A stretch of 64,000 nucleotides of DNA from Conchocele bisecta (GCA_029237695.1 CM055266.1:112547370-112611369); one strand, 5' to 3'; shown: positions 28,254 through 37,501, counted from the first letter of the stretch. The notes: generated from the sequence alone by a model not told the origin. Numbers and translations are program-made.

Positions 28254-28940
28254 ATGTTTGCTACTATCACTAATGTTCAAAAAGGGAGTTGTGAACTTCA
28301 AAAGTCAATCGACAACTGCTGCGGAAAACGTCGGGTAGGCCTTAGATCAATCACGTTCACGGTTGGATGGAAGAATGTGGGGAAGAGCGAAGGGTTTTAC
28401 TATGTGAAGGATGGACAACAATTCGGTGTAAAGCTGCCTCACGGACTGTGGGGAATAAGACAGCTCAAAGATTTTGTCAACTCAGAGCTTGACGGTATAA
28501 TCAACCTCACAGTATCGAATGCTACCGGGCTCGCAACAATGACCATCAGCAGTGGTAATGCGGTAGTGGTCACCCCGGGGTTGGGTATTCAACTCGGGTT
28601 TAGAGAGACATACTCCTCGAACAAAGGAGTGTTTACCCCGGGTGAGTACGTCGGTGATAACCCGGTGGACTTCGCCTTCACGAAAACTCTCAGGGTGCAC
28701 CTGGATCGGGTGAACACATCGTACAACACGGTAGACGGCACTCCCAGCACATTACTAAAAACCGTGCAAGCCAGCCACTGTTTCTATGGTGAGACTGTGA
28801 CCTTAGACTTCCCACACCCCGAGATGAAAGTTTTGGAATCGGGACATATCCACGAATTTACGGTCTCTATTCTCGATGATCAAGCGAGAAAGTTGAAAAA
28901 CGATTACCCGATTTCGGTAGTTCTCGAAATTTCTAATTGA
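28254..28940 (+). CDS. mCP: Polinton minor capsid protein, single jelly-roll penton (228 aa)
   Basis: Predicted to form pentons at capsid vertices. ATG 28254 (MFATITNVQKGSC) is chosen over the upstream non-ATG start at 28224. The frame is intact. Beta-strand-rich sequence with VGLRSITFTVGW, VVTPGLGIQLGF, TLRVHLDRVNTSYN and the C-terminal HEFTVSILDD and PISVVLEI strands matches the Polinton mCP pattern and its usual length. It is followed after 33 bp by the fiber-like gene on the same strand, an arrangement that makes sense if a fiber attaches to the penton. Confidence 0.88.
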   Translation: MFATITNVQKGSCELQKSIDNCCGKRRVGLRSITFTVGWKNVGKSEGFYYVKDGQQFGVKLPHGLWGIRQLKDFVNSELDGIINLTVSNATGLATMTISSGNAVVVTPGLGIQLGFRETYSSNKGVFTPGEYVGDNPVDFAFTKTLRVHLDRVNTSYNTVDGTPSTLLKTVQASHCFYGETVTLDFPHPEMKVLESGHIHEFTVSILDDQARKLKNDYPISVVLEISN

Positions 28941-28973
28941 GTATAGGTGCCCAATATTATAATTAATTTTATT

Positions 28974-30749
28974 ATGAGTATATACGGACCAGGTAGTTCT
29001 TCCGATTGGGTGACAAATTCAAAGAATTTGGAACCGGCAGAAGGTGGATTCATCCCGACAGAGGGCGACTTTTTAACTACTGGAAAAACCAAGGCCTTGA
29101 TAAATAAAACTATATCGAAGGTCACAAACCGGATTCACAGGAGTATATCAGATGTTAGAGTAGAAGTGCTGACGGCGACTGCACAAATTGAGGGAGTCTG
29201 AACGGATATTGAGAAAGATCAGGCGGCTTATGAGGTGTTGCGCTCAGAGGACTCTCTCATCAGAGAAACGGAACTAAACGAACTAGGTAAAAAATAACCA
29301 AATTTCGAAAAGGGAGCAGGTCGGATATTGATAATGTCCGAGAAGACCACCAGGCGGCCCTTACGGAGGGTTATGATACGTTGCGCTTAGAGGACTCTCT
29401 CATTAGAGAAGCGGCACTTACCGAACTAGACAAAAAAATAACTAAATTTCGAAAAGAGGCCACGTCGTGTATTGAGAAAGCCCGAGAAGACCACCAGGCG
29501 GACCTTATGGAGGCTTATGAGGTGTTGTGCTCAGAGGACTCTCACGTCAGAGAAGCTGCGGTTGCCGAACTAGATAAAAAAATAACCAAATTTCGAAAAG
29601 AGACCCGGTCGGGTATTGAGAAAGTCCGAGAAGACCACCAGTCGAACCTTGCGGAGGCCCTTGCGGAGGCTTATAATGCGTTGCGCTTAGAGGACTCTCT
29701 CAACAGAGAAGCTACACTTACCGAACTAGACGGGAAAATAGCCGAATTTCTGAAAGAGACCAGGTCGGGGGTTGAGGGGGTCCGAGAAGACCACAAGGAG
29801 GCCATTGCGGAGGCTTATGGGGCTTGAGGGTTGGGGGTTGAGAGGGTACGAACGGGTATTGAGAAAGCCCGAGAAGACCACCAGGCGGACCTTACGGAGG
29901 TTTATAGGGTGTTGCGATCAGAGGACTCTCTCATCAGAGAAGCGGCGGTTGGTGAACTAGTTGGAAAAATAACCGAATTTCAAAAAGAGGCCCGGTCGGG
30001 TGTTGAGAAAGCCCGAGAAGACCACCAGGCAGCCCTTGCGAAGGCTTATGAGGTGTTGCGCTCAGAGGACTCTCTCATCAGAGAAGCGGCGGTTGCTGAA
30101 CTAGACGGAAAAATAACCAAATTTCAAAAAGAGGCCCAGTCGGGTGTTGAGAAAGCCCTAAAAGGCCACCAGGCGACCATTGCGGAGGCTTATGATGCGT
30201 TGCGCTTAGAGGACTCTCTCAGTAGAGAAGCGGCACTTACCGAACTAGACGGAAAGATAACCGAAGTTTCCGATAAACTGAAACATGATCGTATAGCCGC
30301 GACCAAAGCTCTTGAGGAGGCCTCTTATGATATTCGTACTTAGGCATATAACGCAAACAGTGCGCTTGCCGGAATAGTGCGAACAATGAAAACGCTAAAA
30401 CGTGCCATAACAGTTTGGGCTGAGAAGCGGGACCCATTGGTTGAGGGGCACTATGAATATTCGTTCGGTGCCAAAGCGAGTAATAAATGTGGGGGATACA
30501 CTATGACAGCCGCGGGTGAAGTTATCCAAATGGCGGTCTGCTCGGTTAATGGTAGTGGTAAACCTGTGGGCGCGGTCGCGATAAATATTGGTCACTAAAA
30601 TCTCTGCAGATAGTTCGACGGTGGTTTCGTTCTCCGGTTCTGATCGAATTAGACTTTCCAAAGGTAGTGTTATTAACTTTGTTACGAAAATCGGTGACCC
30701 AGAGAGTTCTTCCACTATTGTCTCATTGTTAATTGAACTTATTTTGTAA
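28974..30749 (+). pseudogene. Fiber-like protein: coiled-coil tandem repeats plus beta-rich tip, broken
   Basis: It starts at ATG 28974, right after AATTAATTTTATT. The N-terminal 75 residues (MSIYGPGSSSDWVTNSKNLE) could be a penton-binding tail. Seven 144-bp (48-aa) units follow, with SEDSLIREAA, ELDKKITKF and KAREDHQA heptad-like segments predicting a long parallel coiled coil. The C-terminal part (HYEYSFGAKASNKCGGYTM, then ISADSSTVVSFSG and STIVSLLIEL) is beta-rich and resembles trimeric receptor-binding tips of phage and viral fibers. It is broken by TGA 29199, a one-base loss near 29290, TGA 29825, TAG 30341 and a frameshift near 30588. Role in host attachment is inference from layout and from its place next to the penton gene. 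Confidence 0.72.
29203..30255 (+). repeat. Seven 144-bp coding tandem repeats in the fiber-like gene
   Basis: The anchor AGAGGACTCT lies at 29246, 29389, 29533, 29689, 29920, 30064 and 30208. Four of the six spacings are exactly 144 bp or one base short. One is 144+12, from duplication of a GCGGAGGCCCTT segment, and one is 144+87. The multiples of three keep the coiled-coil frame, except at the one-base loss. Confidence 0.85.
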
Positions 30750-30769
30750 ATACTAATATATTGAAAATC

Positions 30770-31387
30770 ATGAACGAATCAACACTTCCAATTGTCAATA
30801 TCACTCCATCAACACGGTGTACAATTAACGAAAGAAGTTCAGATTTTAGGTTGAATAATATCGTCGCTATGCAGGATATTTTAGTTAGAGAATATACAAA
30901 CAGAAAAAGAAACGCTAAAAAATATAGACGCGCGGTGAACATGGGTGAAGTATCTAGCACGGCTCTAGCGAGTGTTTCTGTGTTGTGTGGGGCGGGGACA
31001 GCTGCAACTATATCCACCATTATAACGGTTCCTGTAGCGGGGATTTTATGTGCGGTGTCGGCCGTTTCTGGGTTGTTGTGTATGGTAATTAGGGCGTCGG
31101 GTGGAAAACTCGAGAAAAAATGTAGAAAACATGATAGAATATCTGTTCTCGCCAGGTCTAAGAAAAATACCATCGACGTTATGGTGTCCAAAGCGTTGGC
31201 CGATAAGAAAATATCAAATTTAGAGTTTGAATCCGTGGTGGAAGAAATGGAGAGATATGAACAATTAAAAAATGATATAAGAATCAAAGCGCGCACCACC
31301 ATGCCCAAAATTGTGTGTACTGATTGGAATAAATTTAGGGAAAAACTTGGAGATAAAGTCGGAAGAAATGTTACAGCACCATTGTGA
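30770..31387 (+). CDS. Polinton protein with hydrophobic hairpin and helical tail (205 aa)
   Basis: An intact frame from ATG 30770; the upstream TTG at 30761 is ignored. The N-terminal 55 residues are polar and basic. Residues about 60-110 are small and hydrophobic, suggesting two membrane helices (ALASVSVLCGAGTAATIS, then VAGILCAVSAVSGLLCMV). A helical tail follows with KLEKKCRKHDRISVLA and ADKKISNLEFESVVEEMERY. I recall this membrane-plus-helix pattern from other Polintons and aquatic-animal repetitive proteins, with no assigned function. Confidence 0.7.
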   Translation: MNESTLPIVNITPSTRCTINERSSDFRLNNIVAMQDILVREYTNRKRNAKKYRRAVNMGEVSSTALASVSVLCGAGTAATISTIITVPVAGILCAVSAVSGLLCMVIRASGGKLEKKCRKHDRISVLARSKKNTIDVMVSKALADKKISNLEFESVVEEMERYEQLKNDIRIKARTTMPKIVCTDWNKFREKLGDKVGRNVTAPL

Positions 31388-32251
31388 TATTTTATAAAAT
31401 AATTAATTTTAATCATAAAATTATAAAATTAATTATATTGTCGCAGTAAACAATTTATTAATTAATTTTAGGAAAATTATTAACAATTTAAAAAGAAAAA
31501 AAAAGAATTTTTTTTTTGTTTAGCTTCCACCGAGGCCCGAACCCACGCCAGCAAAACCCTTCTGGGCCCACCCGGCTAGCCACCTTCTCTGATCTTGTCT
31601 TTGTCTTACTCGTCTCATGTTGTGGCTAGCCGGGTGTAATAGCTGCCTGTACAGCACACCCCCATCTATCGGCTGATCTAGGAACCAGTGTCGAAAGTCT
31701 AGACAACCTTGGAAGTTCCTGCACGGAAGCACTGAGCGCTCATTTTTCGTCAAGGGGCGTCCCCCAAGACAAATTATTGTTGTTAATTTTACATATATTA
31801 AGCTAAAACCGTGTAGTGCAATACCAATATTTACTCTTTTTTTTTTTTATTTGCTTTTTATATAATAAGTTCGTTTTTTATTTAATAATATAGGTTATAA
31901 CGTTCTAAATTATTAAAAGTAAAATTAAAAAAATAAAAAACATGCCAACCAATCACAATGTAAGAAATACTTCCGGAATATCGATAGCGGGTTGTGTAAT
32001 ACACACCCACGTGTGTGTAGTATATATTACAGTGTGTTTATGTTTCATTCCGGAATATCGATAGCGGGTTGTGTAATACACACCCACGTGTGTGTAGTAT
32101 ATATTACAGTGTGTTTATGTTTCATCCCGGAAGACGTAATCGTGTAATCTCTCTATAAAATGGACACTTAATATACGTGTAAGGTAGGACACATAATTTG
32201 CATGTTTATAACACGTGTAAGTGAAACATTGTCGTCTCCTTGTTGTTGTGA
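31388..32251. other. AT-rich, mostly non-coding part of the Polinton
   Basis: 31390-31510 carries AATTAATTTTA boxes (31401-31412, 31461-31472) and A/T homopolymers. A weak minus-strand open frame at 31520-31759, Arg/Gln/Gly-rich at its end (MRRVRQRQDQRRWLAGWAQ), could be a small basic protein but lacks an ATG at its 5' end and is unsupported. The remainder to 31970 is A/T-rich with no feature. This is where a protease gene might have been expected. Confidence 0.4.
31971..32130. repeat. 77-bp tandem duplication with CACGTG-containing palindromes
   Basis: The block starting TTCCGGAATATCGATAGCGG at 31971 is repeated at 32048. A third partial start (CCCGGAA) follows at about 32124. Each unit contains TGTAATACACACCCACGTG and its partly inverse GTGTGTAGTATATATTACA. 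It has the look of a protein-binding or origin-like element. Confidence 0.75.
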
Positions 32252-32599
32252 TTACAACATAAATTTATAAGCGATATCGTAGAAATGTACGTTCGTAAAC
32301 AAATCGTTGGGTTTTAAAATTTTTGTATAATACACCTTAGTTTCATATCCGATACGCATTATCTGTCTTAATGTTATTATTTGCCTCTTGTATAGTTGAC
32401 ATAATTGCCGGTATAATATTGTAAATGCAACGTTTTTATCGGAGCGTAATAAATTACGCTGGTATTTCATATATTCGATATCACCTAGTGTTCTCATTTT
32501 ATAGAATTTATATACAGGATTATAACCCCCGTAAGCTTCGTAAACTTCTTCAACACAGTCATTAAAAATTTGCAATTCAAATTGTATTGTATTATCCAT
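32252..32599 (-). CDS. Hypothetical Polinton protein (115 aa)
   Basis: An intact frame from ATG 32599 (MDNTIQFELQIFNDCVEEVY). It is Tyr/Ile/Lys-rich and probably helical, with no membrane segment. It lies next to the zinc-binding gene on the same strand near the right end. No family is recognised, and the AT-rich background makes chance possible, but 115 codons open with ATG and plausible composition favour a gene. Confidence 0.5.
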   Translation of the reverse strand: MDNTIQFELQIFNDCVEEVYEAYGGYNPVYKFYKMRTLGDIEYMKYQRNLLRSDKNVAFTILYRQLCQLYKRQIITLRQIMRIGYETKVYYTKILKPNDLFTNVHFYDIAYKFML

Positions 32600-32759
32600 T
32601 TTCTCTAATAATATTGGTACTTGTTTTTTCTGTTCAATTTTATAAAATTAGTTTGATAATGTTTTTTACAGTGTTTTAATGCTGTAGAAACACCGTGACT
32701 TATTAGATCGATTCTATCTTTCTAACTGACTTTCCGATTTGAATTATTACTAAACGATA

Positions 32760-32996
32760 CTACTTGCGAGCACGTAATCCCTTGTTAACCATTCGATGAG
32801 TAGCCTGAGTGCCACCACATGGTGGACATAGCAGTGACTCGGCTTTGGTCCCTACCCCACAATGTCGACATGGGCGAGGCGAAACGGAACCTCTTCGCAT
32901 CCATGCACGGTGATGTTTGCAATATTCGTAAATACCGGTGCGAAAACATCTCTCGTGACTACCTGTCTTCAAACATGCACACTTAACTAGAACCAT
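32760..32996 (-). CDS. Small zinc-ribbon-like protein (78 aa)
   Basis: An intact frame from ATG 32996; the longer frame starting 33026 runs into the TIR. Cys/His pairs are CAC, C, and CKHH in the first half, then CRHCGVGTKAESLLCPPCGG, a C-x2-C-x10-C-x2-C zinc ribbon. The rest is basic (WMRRGSVSPRPC; C-terminal LRARK). It lies between the right TIR and the 115-aa gene. DNA or RNA binding is inferred from the ribbon and charge. Polinton-associated zinc-ribbon proteins of this size are plausible, but I cannot name one. Confidence 0.62.
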   Translation of the reverse strand: MVLVKCACLKTGSHERCFRTGIYEYCKHHRAWMRRGSVSPRPCRHCGVGTKAESLLCPPCGGTQATHRMVNKGLRARK

Positions 32997-33008
32997 TATG
33001 TTGTATAT

Positions 33009-33283
33009 ATATACTGAGTATAACATAGGGATTTTTATCTCTAATAGGGTGTCAGTTTATATTTTATTCGTAATAAAAGTATGACAGATTGTTGTATATA
33101 TATACTGAGTATAACATAGGGATTTTTATCTCTAATAGGGTGTATCTTCTCATGTCATAAATATATGGTCTCGCGGTAGTAGTATATAAGAGTCACAAAT
33201 GATACCATCATGCTGTGGAAGGTGCCGCGCGTAGCTGGCACCTTCCAGAGGTGATGGTATCATTGTGACTCTTATATACTACT
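33009..33283 (-). repeat. Polinton right terminal inverted repeat with terminal hairpin
   Basis: The inverse of 15693-15967 with two differences seen. The outer hairpin is present here too, with loop GCGCGTAGC in place of the left copy's GCTACGCAC and arms ending ACTCTTATATACTACT. It carries two ACACCCTATTAGAG iterons, against four on the left side. Confidence 0.93.
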
Positions 33284-33435
33284 GGAGGATATTTAGGGAT
33301 GAACGCGTTAACGAAACACCGTAATAATGGTTACTGTACAATAAAATGTGCAAAATGCCTGGACGGTATATGACGGCACACCATCAGTATGAGGCCGCGT
33401 CGACAGATGTGTCAGGGCACCCACCAATACCTCTG
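33284..33435. other. Right target-site duplication and flank
   Basis: GGAGG at 33284-33288 duplicates 15688-15692. The rest of this stretch shows no gene and leads into the minisatellite. Confidence 0.6.
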
Positions 33436-33775
33436 GGCTATGTCGTGTTCAGTCTCTACGGAGCTGTATCCGACACTGCCCCACCAACACGGCTATGTCA
33501 TGTTCATTCTCTATGGAGCTATATCCGACACTGCCCCACCTACACGGCTATGTCATGTTCATTCTCTATGGAGCTGTATCCGACACTGCCCCACCTACAC
33601 GGCTATGTCAATGTTCAGTCTCTATGGAGCTGTATCCGACACTGCCCCACCTACACGGCTATGTCATGTTCATTCTCTATGGAGCTGTATCCGACACTGC
33701 CCCACCTACACGGCTATGTCATGTTCAGTCTCCATGGAGCTGTATCCGACACTGTCCCACCTACACGGCTATGCG
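33436..33775. repeat. 55-bp minisatellite, six units
   Basis: The unit begins GGCTATGTCATGTTCATTCTC and ends with GCCCCACCTACAC. Units start at 33436, 33491, 33546, 33601, 33657, 33712 and a truncated one at 33767, so the period is 55 bp with one 56. Because 55 is not a multiple of three, long open frames in all three plus frames are an artefact of the repeat. Confidence 0.9.
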
Positions 33776-34010
33776 CAATATGAAACACGTCATGCGATTT
33801 TGTACCTAAGACGATGTGCGATATCTCATGAAAAGATGTGCATAAATGACGTCGGAAGTTGACGAAATTTCTATTGCGCATTTCCTCTGGACAATTAGTA
33901 ATCTGTCGACGTCATTTATGGAAAATATCGTAATTTTGTAAACTTTGTCAAGAGTTATCGCACATCTTAGGTACAAAATCACATGGCGTGTCTCATAATG
34001 GACCTGCTCT
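33776..34010. repeat. Foldback, family R copy 1
   Basis: TTTTGTACCTAAGACGATGTG faces CACATCTTAGGTACAAAAT, and inner arms contain CATAAATGACGTC facing GACGTCATTTATG. A related copy is at 35797-36031. Confidence 0.65.
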
Positions 34011-34389
34011 GGTGTTACCGTATTATAATATGGCGACATTGCTTTTTGAGAATCAGTCATATTTTCCATAACTGCAGTCTATCATTGACGCATTTCGCGA
34101 TATTGATTTGAAAACATTAGTCCTATTTCCATAAAATGTTCACATTACAGTAGGACCTCACTAAATCGGACACCCTGGAAGGTCCACATGTTAGTTGGTT
34201 GTTTATAAAAGTGACACTGTAACTAAACCATATGATCACTCCAATACATGCAAATCTACCTTGGATTCTCGGGTAGATATTGTCATCAGAAATAAAGGAA
34301 TCAAAACACACCAGACAAAATAAAACATATATATGTGTATGGCTCTTTGATTTAGATAGGGTCTACTTTATGTATTCACCCGTACCCAC
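34011..34389. other. Intergenic sequence, no gene seen
   Basis: A family F fragment (CACTAAATCGGACACCCTGG) is present near 34155-34176. Otherwise featureless AT-rich sequence. Confidence 0.35.
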
Positions 34390-34640
34390 AGTAACGCTTT
34401 GAATCCGAAAGCCCGCTATAACTGTGTATGCAAACAGTGCAGATCCAGATGAGCCGGCTCGGTAACGAGCCGTCTCATCAGGATCTGCACAGTTTGAAAG
34501 TAATCTTATTATTGAGAACAAAAAAATACTCCATTTCATAAATGGACTATTCTGAAAATCATTTTGTGACGATTGGACTGGTCGGAGAATGAACATATAC
34601 AAATCCATTCCAGTTACTTAGGGGTGAAAGGGATAACTAA
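34390..34640. repeat. Dispersed repeat, family S copy 3
   Basis: It matches 10262-10512 over most of its length, including the GAGCCGGCTCGGTAACGAGCC core and CATAAATGGACTATTCTG. Confidence 0.65.
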
Positions 34641-34774
34641 CAGACCAACATAACGGCACCAGCCAGAGACTACATGCAGCTAGTCTCCTAACGAGATATA
34701 ATCTCTACTACTCTAACTGTTGGAACGAGTTCCCAGTACATACCTCACACTGTTCATGTGAAAACACGCTAACC

Positions 34775-34860
34775 GGCGTTTACAACCAGTGTGTACCCTG
34801 ATCAGACTGCACATCTGTGCAGTCTGATCAGGGTATACACTGGTTGCTAACTTCACCACA
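34775..34860. repeat. Hairpin related to family D core
   Basis: AACCAGTGTGTACCCTGATC with AGACTGCACA faces TGTGCAGTCT and GATCAGGGTATACACTGGTT. It is a nearly perfect 64-bp palindrome. Confidence 0.7.
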
Positions 34861-35427
34861 GTGAATCTGCCAAATTCCGTATAACCTTAATACCCTGCGC
34901 GATCGGTTGGGAAACTTCTAATATATATATGTCCGTAAAATGGCAAACCCGTCTGTTTTCTGGCACAGTCTAATATCCGTGGCATACATACATACATACA
35001 TACATACACTAAGCTACTTCTTCTCTCGCGAGATTCAGGAACATGTGTGCGTGTATACATGCTATACTATACACACGGCATATATATATATATTAATTAC
35101 TACGGAATTAACGAGACCATTAATAATCGACTTGTGACATTTCATGGAATAAAATAGGCATGTATTACCACGCTATGTGTAGGACGACATACTGACTGTG
35201 ATCGTTACGGCTTTGGACAACGGTGTTGGTTTATATATTAATGTATGCTAGGAATTGACGCCGATGATATTAATACTTCGGATATCATACAATAGACAAT
35301 TTGGTTAGACTATCATTGTTTTCTCTGTTGTCAGTTCATGAGATTTCAAACCTTATCGCGAAGTGACTCACACCGGCAATACCGGTTGTTCTTTCTAATT
35401 TGAAAATCTGTGAATATTCCATGTGGA
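34861..35427. other. Intergenic sequence with a CATA microsatellite
   Basis: A (CATA)n tract of about six units lies at 34983-35008. Other simple AT repeats are near 35080. No gene is seen. Confidence 0.45.
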
Positions 35428-35702
35428 ACGTAATACGTGGCTGTGACTGGAGAAATGGGGCGTATGGGTTTTGCGAACAGTGTAGATCCAGATCAGACTC
35501 TGCATCCGCACAGTCTGATCTGGATCTGCACTGTTCGCCATTCCATCATTGAAAAACCCGACATGCTTCAAACAATCAGGAAATATATAGATCGTTATCA
35601 AGTTACATGAGTGTGCTATTTTATCAGGAGCTATGCTATTTTATCAGGAGCTACACTGGCCACACATTTCATAAGCCCCATTTCTCCAGTCATAGCCACA
35701 TA
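35428..35702. repeat. Dispersed foldback repeat, family D copy
   Basis: The left end CGTGGCTGTGACTGGAGAAA and the right end CCATTTCTCCAGTCATAGCC are inverted. The AGATCAGACTGTGC/GCACAGTCTGATCT core is present. A short tandem duplication of TGCTATTTTATCAGGAGCTA occurs at 35612-35652. Confidence 0.7.
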
Positions 35703-35796
35703 TTCGCAGATAGTCCTGGTGGCACTTTATTGTTGATGAAATGTCTCCTTCGGCTAACAAAAGGGATCTTCCGACTGTTTGAGATCACAAAGTCAT

Positions 35797-36031
35797 ATGA
35801 GACACGCCATGTGAGTCTGTACCTTCGGACATCTGCGTAAGGTCATGAAATACGTTCACAAAATTTGCAATATTTTTCCTAAATGGCGTCAAAGGTTGAC
35901 AAAATTTTCCGAGTATATATGTACTTTGTCAACTTTTGACTTAATTTATGAAAAGATATTGTAAATTTTGTGAACGTATTTCATGAAATTACGCAGATGT
36001 CCGAAGGTACAAATCCCATGGCGTGTCTCAT
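35797..36031. repeat. Foldback, family R copy 2
   Basis: TACCTTCGGACATCTGCGTAA faces TTACGCAGATGTCCGAAGGTA. Inner arms ATGAAATACGTTCACAAAAT and ATTTTGTGAACGTATTTCAT are perfect inverses. GACACGCCATG and CATGGCGTGTC form the ends. Confidence 0.78.
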
Positions 36032-36356
36032 ATATCAGTACTGTGAGGTCTGATCGGTGCCTGCCAAACACTATCACTCTTAGCTCTTCTAAAATATTCG
36101 GTACTGTTTACAGAACAAATTCAATTGAAACATGCGATAAAATAGTGCATTTCAAAATGCATTTTTGTATATTCTTTGAAATATTCAGATCCATAAATGA
36201 TATAGGTATATAAAGCAGCGTATATCCGTGTCAGACTGCTTAAATGTGCTGTCTGATCAGGGAATGCGCTGGTTGCTAACGCAACTAGTTTCGGAATATA
36301 ATGCAGAATTTCGACTAAACGTTAAACAATATTTTAATAATACTAATAATAAGCCA
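36032..36356. other. Intergenic sequence, no gene seen
   Basis: AT-rich with a family D core fragment (CTGATCAGGGAATGCGCTGG) near 36250-36275. Confidence 0.3.
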
Positions 36357-36591
36357 CGGGGCCGTTTCACTGAACTTCGTACGACTAGAATGTTCGTAAG
36401 TGAAAATTTAGGATCGTCTGGAAATTTCAATTGATGGATTTACATTTATCGAGCATAGGCTGCATATGCAGCCTATTCTCAATAAATGTAAATACAATAA
36501 TTGTTTACAAGAAAACATTGTTAATGTGAAATTTTCATAATTTTGCACTTACGAATATTTTAGCCGTACGAAGTTTAGTGAAACGAGCCCC
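36357..36591. repeat. Foldback, family B copy 1 (GGGGCCGTTTCACTAAACTT ends)
   Basis: The ends are GGGCCGTTTCAC and GTGAAACGAGCCC. Arms include CGTACGACTAGAATGTTCGTA facing its inverse. The centre ATAGGCTGCATATGCAGCCTAT is a perfect palindrome. Copies lie at 46228, 48876 and 59611. Confidence 0.8.
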
Positions 36592-36746
36592 TGTGGAAGA
36601 AAGGGGCTAAGTATATAAAGAACAATCATCCATTCATCCATTGACCCCGTCATCTATTATATTATCATCTAGCATATGTTACGGCTTTTGATTTGAAGTA
36701 CAAGGTCAAGGCGCGGAATTACATATATTGCTGACAACATATACAG

Positions 36747-36805
36747 TGAAACATCGCTAAACCGACACCCTGGGGACCAGGGTGTCCGGTTTAGCGAGGT
36801 TCAAT
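36747..36805. repeat. Hairpin, family F (AAACCGGACACCCTGG)
   Basis: GCTAAACCGACACCCTGG faces CCAGGGTGTCCGGTTTAGC around a short GGA centre. Similar units occur at 46130-46172 and 49768-49835. Fragments are at 12295, 12880 and 34155. Confidence 0.7.
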
Positions 36806-37501
36806 ATTAATATTCATATTTCTATGAATAATAATATGAAAAATGTTTTGTACGGTGTTTTACAGAGCGGCGATTACAACGTATTGCAACAGTTATGTAC
36901 TATATTTATATCTTACTATAAACCTTCTATATATTCACGACTACATGACTGTACATTACGGAGTTTGTGATAGAAACGTTGGCTGTTAAGTGTATAACAA
37001 GGACCTATTTATAATTTCAACGATACATACGATTCTCTGCGTATTTTTTTAGTTACACTTTATTGCCAATTTATGACGGAATTATATTTCCGCTTGGAAG
37101 TGTTTTATCTAGACGATACTAAAGCACGGATAAACAGTTCTCCCGATCTGGCAACAGGCTGCCTGTGTATTTGTCTACACACGTGTGTTGGCAATCGCTG
37201 ACTAATGTGATAACCTGCTGTAGCCGTGTGAAGGTAGACCGATTCTGGATTACTTTTCACAAATTTGCTACCTCTGTGTCATACCTGTGCTGAATTTAGA
37301 ACCAGTCTACCGCAAAACTGATGACGTAGTACGCAAGTAGTTGAACAAATGGACGAACCAGGTAGAAAGACACTACGATTCCGTTACACAGTTTCGCCAT
37401 TTTCGATCTCCTTGTGTTAGACAGATTCTCCGTTTTGACATATGTGTAATATGTGGATGTAAATATTATTTTCGAGTCGTGTAATATAATTAAGTGTAAT
37501 T
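36806..37501. other. Upstream region of the MTCL-like gene
   Basis: No repeat is recognised from about 36970 to 37501, so this probably contains the promoter and 5' UTR. I could not identify a TATA box or transcription start with confidence. The ATG at 37502 has context GTAATTATGA. Confidence 0.35.

Larger units (their letters stand above)
15693..33283. mobile_element. Polinton/Maverick (adintovirus-like) element, 17.6 kb, partly decayed
   Basis: Both ends carry 275-bp inverted repeats starting AGTAGTATATAAGAGTCAC. The direct repeat GGAGG (GGAGGA if one terminal A is shared) flanks the element at 15688-15692 and 33284-33288, which fits the 5-6 bp target duplications of Polintons. Inside are the hallmark genes: protein-primed PolB, retroviral-like integrase, FtsK/HerA-type packaging ATPase, double-jelly-roll MCP and single-jelly-roll mCP. 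Accessory proteins commonly found with these are also present. MCP, mCP, the 467-aa protein and several small ORFs are open end to end. PolB, INT, ATPase, fiber-like and some other genes are interrupted. No adenain-like protease was found. The capsid gene set means the ancestor could have formed virions; this copy as assembled could not replicate on its own. Confidence 0.96.

Noticed and set aside
31520..31753. 77-codon minus-strand ORF in the Polinton
   Set aside because: It lacks an ATG at its 5' end, resembles nothing known to me and lies in a degraded region. Kept only as a note, not as a gene.
33346..33862. Three overlapping plus-strand ORFs of 104-157 codons
   Set aside because: All come from the 55-bp minisatellite, which is open in every frame and shifts frame each unit.
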